Source of the DNA: Gloeopeniophorella convolvens
Taxonomy: Eukaryota; Basidiomycota; Agaricomycetes; Russulales
Direction: 5' to 3'
Assembly: GCA_022496205.1 (NCBI GenBank)
Contig: WTXD01000056.1
Span: forward strand, 62,001 to 126,000
DNA: 64,000 nucleotides
The translations under genes and the position numbers were made by a program. The notes under the pieces were generated by a model that did no database searches, was not told the origin of the DNA, and was given only the letters and a program-made list of their open reading frames with translations. Below, in pieces: positions 59,235 through 64,000 of this stretch. How positions within the stretch are numbered: the stretch's first letter is position 1; each line of letters begins with the position of its first letter.

Positions 59235-61093
59235 ATGGCTGGCACGCCATCTTGGAAGAAACCGTTCACAGAAGGCATAGCGAAGTTTCAAAAGAACAAT
59301 CTAGACGGGGCACTAGAGTTATTCACCGAGGTCAGCACTGTCACGGCAATGACAGCAGTATAGCCTGACTGAAGGCGTGTTTTTCTTGTCACAAAGGCAA
59401 TCCGGCTTGCTGCAGATAACGCGCCACATACGCTCTACGACTCCCGTGCCACCGTCTACGAGAAGCAAAGCCGCTTCAAGGACGCGCTACGCGATGCCAA
59501 GACGACGATCGACAGGGCCCCTAACCAGTGGCACGGCTACTTCCGCTCCGCCCGCCTCTTCGCTGCGATCAACAAGGTCCCCGCCGCTCTGCAGATGTCC
59601 TCACTCGCGCTGGAGCGCCTCGGGAGCGGCGCAAACCACGATGCACGCCGGCGCGAGCTCGCGGCTTTGCGGGAGCAGCTGGAGGCACGCACCAGGAGTC
59701 CCATCCAGGGATGCCCATCGAGCTCCTTTGGATGGTGTTTACGCTCGCAGAACGCCCTGTCTCCATCTCGCATGTCTGCCGCCGCTGGCGAGAGGTTGCC
59801 CTCGCGCGGCCGTCGCTCTGGCACTCGCTGACGCTGCCCGTCCCGGGGAAGAACGCTTTGGTCAAGTTGAGAGAATGGCGCAAGCGCGCGGCGGAGCGTA
59901 TCACAGAGCTGACCGTCCCGAAGTCGAAGTCGGACGGCAAGTTCTTCTTCGCGCCGATGCCTGCGCACCCGGAGGATGTCGCCACGAACGACGCCATCAT
60001 CGCAGAGCTGGGAACTCTAGACAGGGCGCGTATCAATGCACTCTATCTGCAAGACGTGGACCTAGACATGTTCTTTTCTGCTATGGCGATGCGCGACGGT
60101 ACCTACAGCGTGCTGGAGACTCTTGATACGCTGCACATCGCGTATGCAACAACCTACCCCCGATTCTCGCGTTTTGAGCCAAATAGATACAATGCTTATC
60201 CCTGGCCTGCTCTCCGTGAGCTCTCCCTCACCGGCTCGGGGTGCAACTGGGAGGCATTGGCAGAGCGCGCGCAAAACCTCGTCTCGTTCGAATGTCGGTT
60301 GCCGCCCCCCGATGGTGTTCCATCCGGGACCGTCCGTCAGTTCCTACAGGCAAATTCGAAGTTGGAGAAACTTGTTATCGAAGGAACGCTCGGTCACATC
60401 TTCTCCAATGTCGAGGGAGCCCCGGAGACCCTAACGCTGGCGCACCTGCGCCATCTCGAGATCATCGGGATCGCGCCCCGTCTCCGCCTCACACAAAACC
60501 TGAATCTGCCCTCCCTCGAAGTCTTACGCCTCACTCAGCTCCCGGACGCACAGGACACCATGCAGGACCTTGTTAATAACGTGGAAACATCCTTCGGCGG
60601 CCTCGTGGAGTTGAGATTAGACAGGTGTTCCGTTGCGCCCCGGACCATCGCACAGGCACTGGTGCAAGCGCCGGAGCTAAAAACACTGCAACTCGCGGCC
60701 GTCTTGGGTGTTAATGCGATCGCGGAAGCCCTGACAATGCCACTGAAGGAATGCTCCAGGTTTTTCCCATCCGTAGACATGATCCCCAATGCCCCCGACC
60801 TCCCCATCTTATGTCCTGCTCTCGAAGCGTTGGATCTTTCCGGGTCATCAGACCTCAAGACGGGCCCAGTTGTGCGGACGGTGAAGAACAGGATCACACT
60901 GGCGTCATCCTCAGACCAGGGAAAGTACAGGCTATCGGGGCAGAGCGAGGATCAGCATGTGGCGCGTATACAGGTACTCAAGCTGGACGACTGTGCGGGT
61001 ATCGAGGCAGAGGTGCTACCATGGCTGCGGAGGAGCGTGCCGACGTTGAGCTGTCAATACATGTCGAAGAAGAAGGCGAGCTGGAAGCGTTGA
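59235..61093 (+). CDS. TPR / F-box / LRR protein, Dia2/Pof3-like, with a frame break
   Basis: Architecture of yeast Dia2 and fission-yeast Pof3, SCF substrate adaptors acting at replication forks and in genome stability. Exon 1 (59235-59330) and exon 2 (from 59397) encode TPR repeats (FTEGIAKFQKNNLDGALELF, LYDSRATVYEKQSRFKDALR, GYFRSARLFAAINKVPAALQ). The F-box follows (GMPIELLWMVFTLAERPVSI, then SHVCRRWREVALARPSLWHS) and then a long LRR domain to the stop at 61093. The TPR and F-box parts are in different frames. The change is needed between about 59680 and 59712. A 119-nt GT-AG intron (59577-59695) would join them but cut a TPR; otherwise a 1-nt indel is present. Confidence 0.75.
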
Positions 61094-61442
61094 GGCTGGG
61101 GTCAGGCTAAAGCAGGCGTCGGGCCGAACAGGCGCGGTTGGGGTGCGCCGGGGGAAGAGACGGAGGCCCTCGGACCAGGTCGGAAGGGGGCGGGATTTGG
61201 CTGTGACAGAAGGACGGGACGCTACTGGCCAGTGCTAAGTACAACCAATCATGACCATCCTCGCCCCCGGCCCTCTCGTACCGGCCCCCGCGAGGCTATG
61301 ACGTCAATGTCTTGCGCTTGTTTCGTCCAGTGAACGCGCCGACGCCCTCCATCATTGGTCCCCCATGCAATAAAACCTGGGCGTATCGTCGCCTGTTCGA
61401 CTGCTCAACACTACCCCACCACACAACCACCTCCCCCGTCTC
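61094..61442. other. Intergenic region
   Basis: 349 bp lie between the F-box gene and the phosphate carrier. GC-rich at first, then CT-rich before 61443. No gene was seen. Confidence 0.5.
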
Positions 61443-62753
61443 ATGTCCTCCGAAAAAACGCAGGCTACCCCCTTCCAGGTCCCCCACTTCACCCCCGCTA
61501 ACTATGGCAGCTTCTTCCTGGCAGGTGAGTCTGGCGTGCCTGTGCTGCTCCACCCATCCAGGATCTCGCTGACGCGCCTGTCCAGGAGCACTATGTGCGA
61601 CGTAGGTGCACGGTTGCGATTGTCGTGGACTTCGTTCTCACCCCCATTCTCTATAAGGCTAACACATGGTGCCATGACCCGTAAGCATTCCTTCTCTTCC
61701 GCCACCTTCCCCGCTCATGCCCGGCTTGCTTAGCCATCGACGTTGTCAAGACACGGATCCAGATAGACCCCGCGCTAGCTCGCCACAACCTTATCTCGGG
61801 TGGGCGCCAGATTGTCGCGAAAGAGGGCGCCTCTGCGCTCTTGACCGGCTTCGGCCCGACTGCTGTCGGTTACTTCGTGCAAGGCGGAGGCAAGTTCGCC
61901 GGCTACGAGTTATGGAAGAAGCAATTCGTTACCATTGCTGGGGATCAAGAGACAGCAGTCAAGTACCGCACCGCGATCTACCTCGGCGCTGCTAGTGTTG
62001 GAGAGTGCGTGACCTCATCATCCCAGCATGTATGATCATGCTGATCTTGCGTGCTGCTGCACAGGTTCTTTGCGGACATCCTCCTGACCCCGCTCGAGGC
62101 GACGCGTATCCGCATGGTCTCGCAGCGGGGCTATGCAACCGGGCTGGTCTCTGGTTTCACGCGCCTTCTGCGCGAGGGCGGCGTGCGCGACCTCTACGCC
62201 GGCTTCATCCCGATCCTCTTCAAGTGAGCGCGCGATTCGCGATTCGCTCGCGCCCTTTTCTCACGTGCATTGCGCGCGCAGGCAAATCCCATACGCGATC
62301 GGCCAGTTCACGGTCAACGAGCTGTGCCACGAGGCGGCCTTCCGGAGCATGTCTGAAGAGACGCGCGCCACGCTCTCACCTGCCTCCAAGCTCAGCATCT
62401 CGCTCGGCAGCGGCGTCGTCGCGGGCTTTGCCGCGGCCATCCTCTCCCAGCCCGCGGACACGCTCCTCTCGCAGATCAACAAAGGACATGGGCCCGAGGG
62501 CAAGATGATGTACCGCCTCGGTGTGCTTGCAAAACAGGCCGGGTTCAGGGGTTTGTTTGCGGGCCTTGGCCCGCGTATGATTATGACTGCCGGCCTCGTG
62601 TCTGGACAGTTCCTGATATATGACGCTGTCAAGCATGGTGTGTGCACTCTCAAGAAGTTCCTCTCTAGAATTTATTTGCTAATCAACGCGTCAACTTCGA
62701 ATAGCAATGGGTGCTCCACCCGGCGTGGAGATCCACAAGGCATCGGACAAGTA
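61443..62753 (+). CDS. MIR1: Mitochondrial phosphate carrier
   Basis: Inner-membrane carrier importing phosphate with a proton for ATP synthesis. Seven exons (61443-61524, 61586-61601, 61658-61680, 61734-62004, 62065-62223, 62282-62637, 62704-62753) give 318 residues. Two exons are tiny (16 and 23 nt) and together encode most of ALCATLTHGAMTP, which leads into the first carrier signature PIDVVKTR. The second is PLEATRIR and the third the diverged [28 protein letters not shown] and FAGYELWKK are typical of the phosphate carrier. It could be the MIR1 or PIC2 ortholog; the sequence alone does not decide. Confidence 0.93.
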
Positions 62754-62908
62754 GGCTTCCGGGACGACCTTTTGATGACAATGTATGCTGCAGTATAGCC
62801 TTTTCATTCCTGTATGTAGAATAGAGTAGATTAGAGCTTTAATCAAGTACGGCGATGCATGATGACGCGACCTACTGACGTTACGCAGGTTTGGAGGCAT
62901 CAGTCTGG

Positions 62909-64000
62909 TCATTCTTCATCTTCGTTCTGGTCGAGGGCCCAGTCGCCCTTGCCCAATACTTTCGCTAGCCCAGCCCTGATCTCATCCAACCTCGACTCTT
63001 GAGCCTCCAAATCCCACTCGAGGAAGCGCTGGCACACCGCCGACGCGAGGTCCATGTCGCGTTGTTCATCTTCGGAGATTGCCTCGTCCAATAGCTTTGG
63101 GAGCTCATGCGCAGAGAGCAGCTCGCTGCCGGCGCTCTGTGAGTAGATCAATCTTATTTGCTTAGACATCACGACACACGTCACGTATTGGGCCCTCTGG
63201 ACGACGTGGGCTGGAACGCCAAATAGCTCTGCGCAGCGTGCCGCATGTGACTCAAGCGAGAGCCCATTGACGGCCCTGCCAGTGACTAGCCATCAGCTGC
63301 GGTACGTCTCATGCTTCCCAAAAGACAAACCTGTAGAGATACGTGATGTTCTCGCCCTTCGTTACCCCCCGCGAGGCGTCGTCGATGATCTCTCCGTCGC
63401 CAGTAGCGAACATGATCTCCATGTGTATGAAGGTAATCGGCAGTTTCTGCGGCTCGAGCATGCCCGCGCCGAACACCTCGTGGAAATGCGTCGTGGCGAT
63501 AACCTTTGGGCAGCCAGCCCCGCGCGCTAGCAGATGTTTCAAGACCCCAGTAAAGAGACCTGCGCCATCTGTTCGGAAGGCGCCCGAGATGCAGAGCAAA
63601 GCGCAGAGCAGACGAGGGAGAATCGTTTACCAAAAGTGGGATCTCGGCAGTTCAGAAAGATGGACGAGCCTGCAGCTGTAGTTCCCTTTCCGAATTCATC
63701 CAGCAAGATGAGAGACCGCGCTGTAGCGTTGCGGAGAGCTAGGGATACTTGATTGAGGTCGATCATGAAGGCCGATTGCACCTGTAGAGAACCAGAGCGA
63801 GCGCGGACGTGCAAGCCAAGTCTAGATCAGCCGGTTCCTCTGGACGAGTTGGGCTGCATTACTTTCGAGACCGACTCGCGCGTTTGCACGCGGGTGAAGA
63901 CTGGACGTCAGACGGGCGAGAAACGCCCTAGGGCGTTGCACGACGTACTCTTATCTATGATGCCCAGGGTGGCCGACTCGGCGGGGACAAAGCTGGGCCA
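62909..64000 (-). CDS. MSH5: MutS homolog 5 (meiotic), 3' part
   Basis: Partial: the gene runs off the right end of the window, and its C-terminal half is encoded here on the minus strand. Meiosis-specific MutS protein acting with MSH4 to stabilise crossover intermediates. From the window edge inwards: [48 protein letters not shown], Walker [38 protein letters not shown] (switch His), NITYLYR and the tail ending [10 protein letters not shown]. Introns interrupt most of these blocks. The choice of MSH5 over other MutS proteins rests on the [15 protein letters not shown] and [15 protein letters not shown] context. Confidence 0.9.

Overview
This is eukaryotic nuclear DNA from a filamentous basidiomycete, most likely an Agaricomycete. 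Most genes carry several 45-65 nt GT-AG introns with CTNAY-like branch sites, spacing is compact, and promoters are CT-rich. Two secreted AA9 copper-oxygenase family genes (one with a CBM1 cellulose-binding domain) suggest a wood or litter decayer. I did not identify the species. Exon borders were inferred by eye from splice motifs, reading frame and family alignment from memory. Where I give an exact protein length, the exon lengths sum to a multiple of three.

Layout. 0-14.6 kb: an unrecognised gene, a TNA1/DAL5-like MFS transporter, a CRAL-TRIO plus RhoGAP protein, a GCN4/CPC1-type bZIP activator with short upstream ORFs, Golgi GDPase (GDA1) and a SPRY protein. 16.7-23.4 kb: two tandem enoyl-reductase-like MDR genes, with a poorly coding 2.7 kb between them, then a LaeA-like SAM methyltransferase. 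23.5-30.4 kb: an unknown polyQ protein, histone H3, a small membrane protein and mitochondrial FAD-glycerol-3-phosphate dehydrogenase (GUT2). 31-38.7 kb: an aldo/keto reductase and two tandem peroxisomal adenylate-forming enzymes, the second stripped of its catalytic motifs. 40.2-47.8 kb: a WSS1-like protease and a tandem triplication of a methyltransferase gene with its promoter. 48-64 kb: NCA2, two AA9 genes, VPS37, RRP40, EAF6, RPT5, a TPR/F-box/LRR (Dia2/Pof3-like) gene, the mitochondrial phosphate carrier and the 3' part of MSH5.

How they fit together. The housekeeping genes form conserved-looking blocks with short divergent promoters (VPS37/RRP40 and EAF6/RPT5). The MDR, methyltransferase, AKR and ligase genes are duplicated and fast-evolving. 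They look like tailoring enzymes of a dispersed specialised-metabolism neighbourhood without a visible PKS or NRPS core. The most notable observations are: an AA9 protein whose N-terminal copper-brace His is replaced by Lys beside a canonical AA9-CBM1; a peroxisomal ligase paralog that is open but has lost its P-loop, A8 Arg and catalytic Lys; a frameshift in the middle methyltransferase copy; non-consensus GC-AG introns; a possible uORF system on the bZIP gene; and a frame break between the TPR and F-box parts of the Dia2-like gene.
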